Of a stretch of 7,154 nt of DNA, positions 1 through 6,702 are shown in pieces; the stretch's first letter is position 1; each line of letters begins with the position of its first letter. Made by a program: the position numbers and the translations under genes. Location: assembly GCA_026461645.1 (NCBI GenBank), contig JAPJMP010000122.1:1-7154 (forward strand), given 5' to 3'. The notes under the pieces were generated by a model. It had not been told where the DNA came from. It was given only the letters and a program-made list of their open reading frames with translations, and searched no databases. Source of the DNA: Burkholderiales bacterium (GTDB lineage: Bacteria; Pseudomonadota; Gammaproteobacteria; Burkholderiales; UBA11063).

Positions 1-52
1 TGTATAGTATTTAGTTGGCTGAATGTGGTAAAAAAATTTATTTCAAAAAAAA

Positions 53-61
53 TGTTATAAT
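53..61 (+). promoter_or_regulatory. Extended -10 promoter upstream of dapE
   Basis: TGTTATAAT is a perfect extended -10 (TG, one base, TATAAT at 56-61). No good -35 box lies 16-18 bp upstream, where the sequence is an A/T run. This fits an extended -10 promoter of the sigma-70 type, which can work without a strong -35. Transcription would start near 68, giving a leader of about 39 nt before the dapE start codon. The same 11 bases (AATGTTATAAT) occur in the sspA promoter. Some chance matches are expected in such AT-rich DNA, so its activity is inferred. Confidence 0.6.
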
Positions 62-90
62 GATAAAAGTAATTAATTAATAAATTATAT

Positions 91-97
91 GGTGAGG
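91..97 (+). promoter_or_regulatory. Shine-Dalgarno site that fixes the dapE start
   Basis: GGTGAGG ends 9 nt before the ATG at 107, a normal spacing. Two further ATGs lie upstream in the same frame, at 89 and 101. Each is closed at once by a stop: TAA at 98-100 and TAG at 104-106. The ATG at 101 is only 3 nt from the site, too close for good initiation. The start at 107 is therefore the only one that can make the full protein. Confidence 0.7.
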
Positions 98-106
98 TAA
101 ATGTAG

Positions 107-1240
107 ATGCAAAGTGAACTTTTAGAATTAGCCGCAGAGCTTGTTGCATACCAATCAATTAGTCCAGAGCAAGATGGGAGTATTGATTTTATTGAAAACT
201 ATTTAACCGAATTAAACTTTTCAACAATTAGATTAGATCAAAATGATACAGCCAACCTAATTGCACAAATAGGGAATACAGGACCAGTTTTTGCTTTTGC
301 TGGGCATGTTGATGTGGTGCCAATTGGCGAATTAAGCAAATGGTTTTTTGACCCATTTACATTAACCTTCAAAGACGGCAGTTTATATGGACGTGGAATT
401 GCAGATATGAAGGGTGCTATAGCTAGCTTTTTAATTGCTAGTAAAAAATTTTTACAGGAAAAACCAAACTTTCCTGGTTCAATAATGTTTTTAATTACAT
501 CTGATGAAGAAGCTAGCGGAATTGATGGCACTCCAGTAATCGTGAAATATTTGCAAGAACAAAAAATAAAAATTGATTACTGTCTGTTAGGCGAACCAAC
601 TTCCGTTAATAATTTAGGAGATATGGTAAAAATTGGACGCAGAGGATCACTCAATGCACGCATAGAGATTAATGGAGTACAAGGTCATATTGCATATCCA
701 CGTTTATTGCAAAACCCAATTCATTTATTTGCACCAGCATTGCTACAATTATCAACTTTAGAGTTTGATCGTGGCAATGAACATTTTCCGGCAACGGAAC
801 TACAGTTTTCTAATTTAAATGCCGGACTAGGGGTGACAAATGTAGTTCCAGGTAAACTAACTGCGACTTTTAATATTCGCTATAATAATATGCAAACAGT
901 TGAAGCTTTGCAAAAAAAAGTTATTGCAATTTTAGAGCAAAATAACTTAAAATACAATATTAGTTGGAGTAATTCAGCAGTACCTTTCTTTACTGGTAAA
1001 AAATTTTTAGTGAAAACAGTTGAAGAATCAATTCAAGAAGTGCTCAATAAATCAGCGGTATTAGCTACTGACGGTGGTACTTCAGATGGAAGATTCTTGG
1101 TTGATGTGTGTGATGAATTGGTGGAGTTTGGCTTGACCAATAAATATATTCACCACATAAATGAAAATATTCCCAGCGGTGATTTGTTATCTCTTAGTGA
1201 GACTTATTTTACAATTTTAAGTAAAATATTTAGGCAGTAG
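107..1240 (+). CDS. dapE: Succinyl-diaminopimelate desuccinylase
   Basis: Cytoplasmic M20-family metalloenzyme that hydrolyses N-succinyl-LL-2,6-diaminopimelate to succinate and LL-diaminopimelate, in the succinylase branch of lysine and peptidoglycan precursor synthesis. The 377 residues match the family length (E. coli about 375) and align from the first residue. Di-zinc ligands are visible: H67 and the following D69 in GHVDVVP, D100 in GRGIADMKG, the E134-E135 pair in SDEEAS (E134 being the general base), E163 in GEPTS and H349 in IHHINE. The dimerisation domain, inserted between the two halves of the catalytic domain, includes VQGHIAYP. GGTSDGRF is present near residue 325. The specific motifs separate it from ArgE and other M20 peptidases. 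It is first in a likely dapE-pcnB-aminotransferase transcript, and no lesion is visible. Its start is set by the upstream in-frame stops and the Shine-Dalgarno site. Confidence 0.97.
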   Translation: MQSELLELAAELVAYQSISPEQDGSIDFIENYLTELNFSTIRLDQNDTANLIAQIGNTGPVFAFAGHVDVVPIGELSKWFFDPFTLTFKDGSLYGRGIADMKGAIASFLIASKKFLQEKPNFPGSIMFLITSDEEASGIDGTPVIVKYLQEQKIKIDYCLLGEPTSVNNLGDMVKIGRRGSLNARIEINGVQGHIAYPRLLQNPIHLFAPALLQLSTLEFDRGNEHFPATELQFSNLNAGLGVTNVVPGKLTATFNIRYNNMQTVEALQKKVIAILEQNNLKYNISWSNSAVPFFTGKKFLVKTVEESIQEVLNKSAVLATDGGTSDGRFLVDVCDELVEFGLTNKYIHHINENIPSGDLLSLSETYFTILSKIFRQ

Positions 1241-1289
1241 TCCAGTAGCAAGATTAGAACAAAATTTATATAAATAGAGACCTGGATTT

Positions 1290-2612
1290 ATGACTAAAAA
1301 AATAATTGCAGCATCATCTCTTGGCGTGTCAAACACTAAAATAAGTCATGATGCTTTGTTTGTAATTGAACAATTACAAAAAAATAATTATGATGGTTAT
1401 ATCGTTGGTGGTGGTATACGGGATATTTTATTAGGTAAAACGCCAAAAGATTTTGATGTCGTTACAAATGCTAAGCCTGAGGCTGTAAGAAAAATATTTC
1501 GCCGCAACTCAGTAATAATCGGCAGACGATTTAAAATTGTGCATGTTTTATTTGATAATATCAATCCAGAAAAAATTATTAACAATAGGCCAATAATTGA
1601 AAGACATATAATTGAAATATCGACATATAGAAGCTCAAAAGTACATAAACATAATTTAAATGAACACGGTAAAATAGTTGAAGATAATAATTATGGTACG
1701 CAAGAAGAAGATGCTTTTAGACGAGATTTTACCATAAATTCGCTCTTTTATGATCCAATTAAAGAAATTATTATTGATTATACCCATGGAATTGAAGATG
1801 TAAAAAATAAGACTTTGCGAATTATTGGTGACCCAAAGGAAAGATATACTGAAGATCCTGTTAGAATTTTGCGTGCAATTCGTTTAGCCGTGAAACTCGG
1901 TCTTCAGATTGAAAAAAAGTCAGCGGCGCCATTTGCTAAATTTAAACAATTATTATGCAATGAGAATAAGTGGCGAATGTACGAAGAAATGTTAAAAATA
2001 TGTCTCTCGGGAGAGTCATTAAAATGCATTAACGCACTACGAGAGATTAGATTACCTTATAAAGTATTCCCATTATTTGATAAATTATTTTTTAAACATG
2101 AAGCCGATGCGTTTGCACTTAAAATCTTAGAAAAAACTGATAATAGATTAAAAGAGACAAATGATGTTTCAATTATTTTTATTTTCTCAGGATTGTTATG
2201 GAGCATGGTTGAGGAAGATTATAGTAATAATTATAAAAATGGAATGACCAAATATAATGCTTTAATTGCAAGCATTGAACAGCATGCAGCATTTATTAAT
2301 TTATTAGGTGTTACTAAAAATATATTTTATGCTGTTAAGGATGTGTGGACTTTACAAATTAAGTTAGAGATACCACAACCGAAAAATGTGGCAAAAACTG
2401 TTTTAGATTCAAGATTCAGACAAGCATGGCATTTGTATACAATGCGCCATGAATTTCAACAAGTAGATACTAATATTTTCACTTGGTGGAATAAATATTT
2501 ACAAGAAAATAGCAATAAACAAATACTATTAGAAGAGTTAGAGAGTTTAATCGGTAATCAGTTGGCGTTGATGCAGTATAAAAAAAGAAAGAAAAAGAAG
2601 AAACAAAGTTAA
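1290..2612 (+). CDS. pcnB: Poly(A) polymerase I
   Basis: Template-independent enzyme that adds 3' poly(A) tails to RNA and so marks transcripts, and antisense RNAs such as plasmid RNAI, for decay. It belongs to the class II nucleotidyltransferase superfamily, shared with CCA-adding enzymes. The catalytic head shows the GGG-x-RD segment (residues 40-45) and the DFD metal-binding pair (D54, D56). RRNSVIIGRRFKIVHV (71-86) is typical of PcnB rather than CCA enzymes. EISTYR (109-114) and EDAFRRDFTINSLFYD (140-155) follow, then the EDPVRILRAIRLAVKLG segment. The C-terminal part is helical and ends in a run of basic residues (431-438, KKRKKKKK), a typical PcnB RNA-binding tail coded by a nearly pure A/G tract. 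At 440 residues it is close to E. coli PcnB (about 465). It lies 49 bp after dapE. A weak GAGA 9 nt upstream is the only ribosome site. The usual downstream folK is absent. Confidence 0.94.
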   Translation: MTKKIIAASSLGVSNTKISHDALFVIEQLQKNNYDGYIVGGGIRDILLGKTPKDFDVVTNAKPEAVRKIFRRNSVIIGRRFKIVHVLFDNINPEKIINNRPIIERHIIEISTYRSSKVHKHNLNEHGKIVEDNNYGTQEEDAFRRDFTINSLFYDPIKEIIIDYTHGIEDVKNKTLRIIGDPKERYTEDPVRILRAIRLAVKLGLQIEKKSAAPFAKFKQLLCNENKWRMYEEMLKICLSGESLKCINALREIRLPYKVFPLFDKLFFKHEADAFALKILEKTDNRLKETNDVSIIFIFSGLLWSMVEEDYSNNYKNGMTKYNALIASIEQHAAFINLLGVTKNIFYAVKDVWTLQIKLEIPQPKNVAKTVLDSRFRQAWHLYTMRHEFQQVDTNIFTWWNKYLQENSNKQILLEELESLIGNQLALMQYKKRKKKKKQS

Positions 2613-2622
2613 TTGTGTTTAT

Positions 2623-2628
2623 AAGGGA
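2623..2628 (+). promoter_or_regulatory. Ribosome binding site of the aminotransferase gene
   Basis: AAGGGA lies 10 nt before the ATG at 2639, in the short gap after pcnB. It supports this start, which also gives an N-terminus that aligns with the family. Confidence 0.55.
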
Positions 2629-2638
2629 TTGAAAATAA

Positions 2639-3835
2639 ATGAGTTTATCTCAACGTATGTCATTAATTAAAGAGTCACCAACTATTGCAGTAATGACTTT
2701 GGCGCAAAAATTAAAAAGAGAGGGTTCAGATGTAATTATTCTTGCTGCAGGAGAGCCAGACTTTGATACTCCTGAACATATTAAAAAAGCAGCAATCACA
2801 GCTATCATAGACGGTAAAACTAAGTATACTGCTGCTGGCGGTACTATTGAATTAAAACAGGCAATAGTGGCAAAATTTAGACGCGATAATAATCTTGAAT
2901 ATACAACAAGTGAAGTTATTGTATCAGCTGGTGGCAAGCACAGTATTTATAATCTATTGCAAGCTTTAATCGGTGAAGGTGATGAAGTGATAATCCCTGC
3001 ACCATATTGGGTGTCATATCCGGATATGGTTTTGTTGGCTGATGGTAAACCAGTTATTGTTGATTGTACAATTGCAACTAATTATAAAATCACTCCAAAT
3101 GCGTTAAAACAGGCTTTAAATAATAAAACTAAAGCAATAATTCTCAATAGTCCAAGTAATCCAACCGGTATGGTTTATACTGCCCAAGAATTGCGCGCGT
3201 TGGCAGATATACTTATTTCTTACCCGCAAGTTTATATAATTACCGATGATATATATGAACATATTTTATTTGGTGATGCCAAGTTTGTAAATATAGCAAA
3301 TGTTGCTCCTGAATTATTAAATCGGATAGTTATAATTAATGGAGTTTCCAAAGCATATGCCATGACTGGCTGGAGAATAGGATATGCAGCAAGTAAAGAT
3401 AGCAAATTGATAAAGGCGATGGAAACGATTCAATCACAATCAACTTCTAATCCTTGTTCTATAGCTCAGGCTGCAGCTACTGAAGCTTTAAATGGGGACT
3501 TTTCTAGTATTTTAATGATGAAGGAATCTTTTCAGAAACGGCATGAGTATGTGGTTACACGTTTAAACAAAATCAAAGGAATTAAATGTTTACCAGCTCA
3601 GGGGGCGTTTTATAGTTTTTTTGACTGTAGTGAAGCAATTAATAACTTATATACAGCCGGTAAAATTAATCAGAAAAACGATTTAGCATTTTCTAATTAT
3701 TTATTAAATAATTATTTAGTAGCAGGAGTACCAGGAAGCGCTTTTGGATTAGATAATCATATGCGTATTTCATACGCAACTAATATGCAAGAGTTAGAAA
3801 CTGCATTAAATAGAATAGAACATGCTTTGTGCTAA
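2639..3835 (+). CDS. aspC: Class I aminotransferase: aspartate (possibly aspartate/prephenate) aminotransferase
   Basis: PLP-dependent fold-type I enzyme expected to interconvert aspartate plus 2-oxoglutarate with oxaloacetate plus glutamate. It resembles the Thermus/Rhizobiales-type aspartate aminotransferases (also named AatA), some of which transaminate prephenate to arogenate. The N-terminal arm carries AAGEPDFDTPEH (36-47) and KTKYTAAGG (60-68). PYWVSYP (122-128) holds the ring-stacking W124. NSPSNPTG (170-177) holds N174. TDDIYEH (202-208) holds D203 and Y206. VSKAYAMTGWRIGYA (236-250) contains the Schiff-base lysine K238 and R246. HMRISYA holds R376, expected to bind the substrate carboxylate. 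K11 appears to match Lys12 of the Thermus enzyme, implicated there in acidic substrate recognition. At 398 residues it is full length. It lies 26 bp after pcnB with its own ribosome site. Family assignment is firm; aspartate versus dual prephenate use is not resolved by sequence. DapC-like use in the neighbouring lysine pathway cannot be excluded. Confidence 0.88.
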   Translation: MSLSQRMSLIKESPTIAVMTLAQKLKREGSDVIILAAGEPDFDTPEHIKKAAITAIIDGKTKYTAAGGTIELKQAIVAKFRRDNNLEYTTSEVIVSAGGKHSIYNLLQALIGEGDEVIIPAPYWVSYPDMVLLADGKPVIVDCTIATNYKITPNALKQALNNKTKAIILNSPSNPTGMVYTAQELRALADILISYPQVYIITDDIYEHILFGDAKFVNIANVAPELLNRIVIINGVSKAYAMTGWRIGYAASKDSKLIKAMETIQSQSTSNPCSIAQAAATEALNGDFSSILMMKESFQKRHEYVVTRLNKIKGIKCLPAQGAFYSFFDCSEAINNLYTAGKINQKNDLAFSNYLLNNYLVAGVPGSAFGLDNHMRISYATNMQELETALNRIEHALC

Positions 3836-3849
3836 ATATTCATGTATAT

Positions 3850-3882
3850 CAATATGTTGAGCAACTAATGTTTGACATATTG
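3850..3882 (+). repeat. Imperfect inverted repeat between the aminotransferase gene and sspA
   Basis: CAATATGT (3850-3857) is perfectly complementary to ACATATTG (3875-3882). As + strand RNA the stem extends inward to 14 pairs (3850-3863 with 3869-3882), using three G-U wobbles and leaving a 5 nt loop. The - strand RNA would have A-C mismatches at those places, so the fold favours + strand RNA. It starts 15 bp after the aminotransferase stop codon, where a 3' end structure would sit. No T-run follows, so it is not a standard intrinsic terminator. It also covers the -35 box of the sspA promoter, so a DNA operator is an alternative reading. Confidence 0.55.
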
Positions 3883-3900
3883 TATTAATAATGTTATAAT
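3872..3900 (+). promoter_or_regulatory. Full-consensus sigma-70 promoter of the sspA operon
   Basis: TTGACA (3872-3877) is followed by a 17 bp spacer and TATAAT (3895-3900). TG at 3892-3893 also gives an extended -10. All twelve core bases match the consensus at optimal spacing. Transcription should begin near 3907, giving a leader of about 28 nt before the sspA ATG at 3935. Strong, largely constitutive expression of sspA-sspB-tusA-lysS is inferred, unless the overlapping inverted repeat is an operator. Confidence 0.85.
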
Positions 3901-3934
3901 AAATCCCTTTGTAAATTTTTGAAAGTCATATTAA

Positions 3935-4582
3935 ATGATACATTTATATTCTGATTCACGGTGTCCTTTTTCACATCGAGCTAGGGTGGTGCTAAATAAA
4001 AAAGAAATGGATTTTAAAATTATTGATGTGAATATTAATATGCGTCAAGATTTAATGATGTTAAACCCATATAATGAAACACCAGTGTTGGTTGATGATA
4101 TTGATAGAAATAATAAAAAAAAGGATGTGGTTTTAACTGATCCAAATATTATTTGTGAATATATCGATGAAAGGTTTCCTCATCCACAATTAATGCCGAT
4201 TGAACCAGCGGAAAAAGCTCGCTTACGTATGCTAATGCATCATTTTGATCGGGAATTATTTATTCATTTAAGGACTTTAGATTTAATTAATTTTAAAGAC
4301 AAAAAAATGAAAAAAGATTTGGAGCGAGTTAAAAAATTTATTATTTCTGGAATTGATGGAATTTCTCAATTGTTTAACCAAAATAAAAAAGTAGATTTTA
4401 TGTTTGGAAATAATTTTACTTTATTGGATGCCTCAGTTTTGCCATTATTGTGGCGCTTAGAATATTATGAAATAGTTACTAAACCATCATGGAATGCAAT
4501 GTTAAAATATGCCAATAAACATTTTGCAACAGAAGATTTTAGTGCATCATTAACACCATCAGAGCGAGGAATGCGTTCATGA
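3935..4582 (+). CDS. sspA: Stringent starvation protein A
   Basis: RNA polymerase-associated protein with a glutathione S-transferase fold but, in studied homologues, no GST activity. In E. coli it affects sigma-70 promoter use and stationary-phase acid tolerance. Residues 1-88 form the thioredoxin-like domain, with CPFSHRAR at 10-17 and EYIDERFPHPQLMP ending at 88. This includes the PHP triad (82-84), which matches the surface pocket needed for SspA function in E. coli. The helical C-terminal domain contains LPLLWRLEYYE and ends in SLTPSERGMR, as in other SspA proteins. Two oddities stand out. There are about seven extra residues (57-63, DRNNKKK) in the hairpin before strand 4, coded by an A-rich tract with eight As in a row (4115-4122). 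The usual E-S of the family (LxESNI) is replaced by D69-P70. The 215 residues are slightly longer than the usual 201-212. The gene has a weak GAAAG ribosome site and overlaps sspB by 4 bp. Confidence 0.95.
   Translation: MIHLYSDSRCPFSHRARVVLNKKEMDFKIIDVNINMRQDLMMLNPYNETPVLVDDIDRNNKKKDVVLTDPNIICEYIDERFPHPQLMPIEPAEKARLRMLMHHFDRELFIHLRTLDLINFKDKKMKKDLERVKKFIISGIDGISQLFNQNKKVDFMFGNNFTLLDASVLPLLWRLEYYEIVTKPSWNAMLKYANKHFATEDFSASLTPSERGMRS
4566..4570 (+). promoter_or_regulatory. sspB ribosome binding site inside sspA
   Basis: GAGGA lies within the last codons of sspA, 8 nt before the sspB ATG at 4579. The stop of sspA and start of sspB share ATGA (4579-4582). Good spacing plus overlap indicates coupled translation of the two proteins. 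Confidence 0.7.
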
Positions 4583-4947
4583 TAAGCCAACAGCCGTATT
4601 TCATTAGAGCAATTTATGAATGGTGTATTGACAATAATTTAACTCCTTATCTTGTGGCTAAAGTTGATGACAAAGTTGTGGTACCGTTGCAATATGTGCA
4701 AAATAATCAAATTGTGTTAAATATTAGCAATGATGCAATAAAAGATTTGCTAATGGATAACGAGTATATTAGTTTCAATGCAAGATTTCAGGGTAATTCA
4801 AATGCAATTTCAATTCCAGTTGCCAATGTAATGGCTGTATTTGCTAAAGAAAACGGTGAGGGAATGGAATTTAGCCAAGTCAAAGAGCCTGAACCTAGTT
4901 CAACAAACTCTGAGAGCCAAAATAACGGGTTAAAATTGGTAAAATAA
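4579..4947 (+). CDS. sspB: ClpXP protease specificity-enhancing factor (stringent starvation protein B)
   Basis: Adaptor that binds the ssrA tag added by tmRNA, and some other substrates, and tethers them to ClpX for degradation by ClpXP. The N-terminal substrate-binding domain (residues 6 to about 98) shows the family pattern: PYFIRAIYEWCIDNNLTPYLV (6-26), QIVLNIS, a FNARF segment and the IPVANVMAVFAKENG strand-helix. A polar, flexible linker follows (about 99-115, rich in E, S and N). The protein ends in GLKLVK, matching the C-terminal ClpX-binding peptide of E. coli SspB (LRVVK-type end). With 122 residues it is shorter than E. coli SspB (165). The difference lies almost wholly in the acidic linker, so both functional ends are kept. 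Its position directly after sspA is the usual one. Confidence 0.95.
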   Translation: MISQQPYFIRAIYEWCIDNNLTPYLVAKVDDKVVVPLQYVQNNQIVLNISNDAIKDLLMDNEYISFNARFQGNSNAISIPVANVMAVFAKENGEGMEFSQVKEPEPSSTNSESQNNGLKLVK

Positions 4948-4950
4948 ATT

Positions 4951-5169
4951 ATGATTAGACTTGACTTAACTGGACTTAATTGTCCACTTCCGGTTTTAAA
5001 AACTAAAAAGATGCTATCTAATGTTGAGACTGGTGCACAAATAAAAGTAATTACCACCGACCCAGCATCAATGAAGGATTTACAAGACTTTTGTAAAAAA
5101 ACTGGGCATAAATTAATTGAGCAAAAAAATCAAAATGGTGTGATTCACACAATTATTGAACGTCAATAA
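4951..5169 (+). CDS. tusA: Sulfur carrier protein, TusA family
   Basis: Small cytoplasmic protein (72 residues) of the TusA/SirA/YedF fold. It carries a persulfide on a conserved cysteine. In E. coli TusA takes sulfur from IscS and passes it through TusBCD-TusE to MnmA for 2-thiolation of wobble uridine in tRNA-Lys, -Glu and -Gln. The N-terminal CPLP motif (C11 to P14, after LTGLN) supplies the active cysteine. TTDPAS (35-40) and DLQDFCKKTGHKLIEQ (43-58) match the rest of the family, including the FC-xx-TGH element common in Beta- and Gammaproteobacteria. It begins 3 bp after sspB with no clear ribosome site, so coupled translation is likely. The family is certain. Whether it serves tRNA thiolation or another sulfur transfer route is inferred, since other family members work in sulfur oxidation and molybdenum cofactor metabolism. 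Confidence 0.88.
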   Translation: MIRLDLTGLNCPLPVLKTKKMLSNVETGAQIKVITTDPASMKDLQDFCKKTGHKLIEQKNQNGVIHTIIERQ

Positions 5170-5181
5170 GGCAATGTATAT

Positions 5182-5186
5182 GAGGA
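5182..5186 (+). promoter_or_regulatory. lysS ribosome binding site
   Basis: GAGGA lies 10 nt before the ATG at 5197, in the 27 bp gap after tusA. Two closer upstream ATGs (5174 and 5180) are out of frame with lysS, so the site selects 5197. Confidence 0.7.
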
Positions 5187-5196
5187 AAGCGTTGAA

Positions 5197-6702
5197 ATGA
5201 GTGAGCAAATTTCAGAAATAAATATTGATGAAAATCATATAATTAAAGAACGTAAAGAAAAATTAGCGCAAATTAGACAGAAAAATAAGGCTTTTCCCAA
5301 TACATTTAGGCCGAATATCACTGCAGCAAAAATTTATGCCGAATATGCTGATTATAGTTATGAACAATTAACTAATTCACAAATTATTGTAGCTGTCGCT
5401 GGCAGAATGATGTTAAAGCGTATTATGGGTAAGGGGTCATTTGCAACCTTGCAAGACGGACATATAAAAATTCAGATATATGTGAATGTAAGTCAAATTG
5501 GTGAAGATGATTATGCAAATTTTAAACATTATGATATTGGTGATATTATCGGGGTTAAAGGAGCGTTATTTAGAACTAAAACTAATGAATTGACCATTAA
5601 CGTTAGTCATTTAGAACTAATTAGTAAAAGTTTGCGCCCGCTACCGGAAAAATTTCATGGATTGGTTGATACTGAGCAAAGATACCGGCAGCGTTATGTA
5701 GATCTGATTATGAATAAAGATTCAAGAGATATTTTTGTAACTCGAGCAAAAATAATTCAATCATTAAGGAATAATTTAATTAATCAAGATTATTGTGAAG
5801 TAGAAACACCAATGATGCATGTTATTCCGGGTGGGGCTACGGCAAAACCATTTATTACTCATCATAATGCTCTGGATATGCCGTTATATTTACGAGTGGC
5901 TCCGGAATTATATTTAAAACGCCTAATTGTTGGTGGTTTTAATCGTGTTTTTGAAATCAATCGTAATTTTAGAAATGAAGGTTTATCAACGCGACATAAC
6001 CCTGAATTTACTATGCTTGAGAGTTATGAAAGTTATGCTGATTACATTAAAATGATGGAGTTAACTGAGAATCTAGTAAAATCTGCGGCTATAGCAGCAA
6101 TTAATAATTTGCAAGTAGAGTACCAAGGTAATATTATTGATTTAGATGCAAATTTTGCACGGCTTAATATGGTTGAAGCTATTGCTAAATATAATCCACA
6201 ATATACAGTAGAAAATTTAAATGACAGCAACTTTTTAAGCCAAGAACTAGCTAAAATTGCTAAGAAAAAATTAGGGGATAATACTTCGTTGGGTGTTCTG
6301 CAGTTAGAGTTATTTGAAGAAACTACTGAAGCTAAATTAATACAACCAACATTTATTATAGATTATCCAGTTGATGTATCGCCATTAGCACGTAAATCTG
6401 ATAATAACATTAATATTACTGAAAGATTTGAATTGTTTATAGCTGGAAGAGAGTTAGCCAATGGCTATTCAGAATTGAATGATCCAGAAGATCAAGCTGA
6501 AAGATTTAAAAAGCAGGTTGAGCAAAAAGAAGCTGGCGATGATGAAGCAATGCATTTTGATCTTGATTATATTCGCGCACTAGAATATGGCATGCCACAT
6601 ACTGGAGGTATAGGTATCGGAATTGATAGATTAGTTATGCTATTAACAAACAGTAGTTCTATTCGTGATGTAATTTTATTTCCACATATGCGCGGTGAAT
6701 AA
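5197..6702 (+). CDS. lysS: Lysyl-tRNA synthetase, class II
   Basis: Charges tRNA-Lys with lysine in an ATP-dependent reaction. At 501 residues it is full length (E. coli LysS 505). The N-terminal [17 protein letters not shown] helix (11-27) leads to the OB-fold anticodon-binding domain (about 63-145), including [11 protein letters not shown] and FATLQDG. The class II catalytic domain follows: [10 protein letters not shown] (162-171), motif 1 region EVETPMM (201-207), GGATAKPF (212-219), and [10 protein letters not shown] (233-242). Motif 2 is FRNEG with R259 and E261, then RHNPEF (266-271). Next come the [17 protein letters not shown] substrate loop and motif 3, [11 protein letters not shown], with R478. 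It ends in LFPHMRGE, like other LysS proteins. Small departures from the homologues I recall are HI in place of a small pair after QDG (89-90) and H468 where PP is usual (MPHTGG). Neither touches a known catalytic residue. It is last in the sspA operon, not next to prfB as in E. coli. Confidence 0.97.
   Translation: MSEQISEINIDENHIIKERKEKLAQIRQKNKAFPNTFRPNITAAKIYAEYADYSYEQLTNSQIIVAVAGRMMLKRIMGKGSFATLQDGHIKIQIYVNVSQIGEDDYANFKHYDIGDIIGVKGALFRTKTNELTINVSHLELISKSLRPLPEKFHGLVDTEQRYRQRYVDLIMNKDSRDIFVTRAKIIQSLRNNLINQDYCEVETPMMHVIPGGATAKPFITHHNALDMPLYLRVAPELYLKRLIVGGFNRVFEINRNFRNEGLSTRHNPEFTMLESYESYADYIKMMELTENLVKSAAIAAINNLQVEYQGNIIDLDANFARLNMVEAIAKYNPQYTVENLNDSNFLSQELAKIAKKKLGDNTSLGVLQLELFEETTEAKLIQPTFIIDYPVDVSPLARKSDNNINITERFELFIAGRELANGYSELNDPEDQAERFKKQVEQKEAGDDEAMHFDLDYIRALEYGMPHTGGIGIGIDRLVMLLTNSSSIRDVILFPHMRGE

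Noticed and set aside
1..60. Open + strand frame of 19 codons from the left edge to TAA at 58-60, a possible tail of an upstream gene.
   Set aside because: Too short to judge, contains a long A-run, shows no family features, and overlaps the dapE promoter.
1264..1275. Perfect 12 bp palindrome ATTTATATAAAT between dapE and pcnB, resembling a -10 region.
   Set aside because: A/T only and therefore likely by composition. A start from it would leave under 10 nt before the pcnB ATG, and there is no -35.
2580..2608. A/G tract at the end of pcnB as a programmed frameshift site.
   Set aside because: The A7-G run is not in the phase needed for a -1 slippery heptamer, and the 0-frame product already has the typical PcnB basic tail.
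5156..5182. TTGAAC and TATATG before lysS as a possible internal promoter.
   Set aside because: The spacer is 15 bp and both boxes are imperfect, so operon read-through from the sspA promoter explains lysS better.
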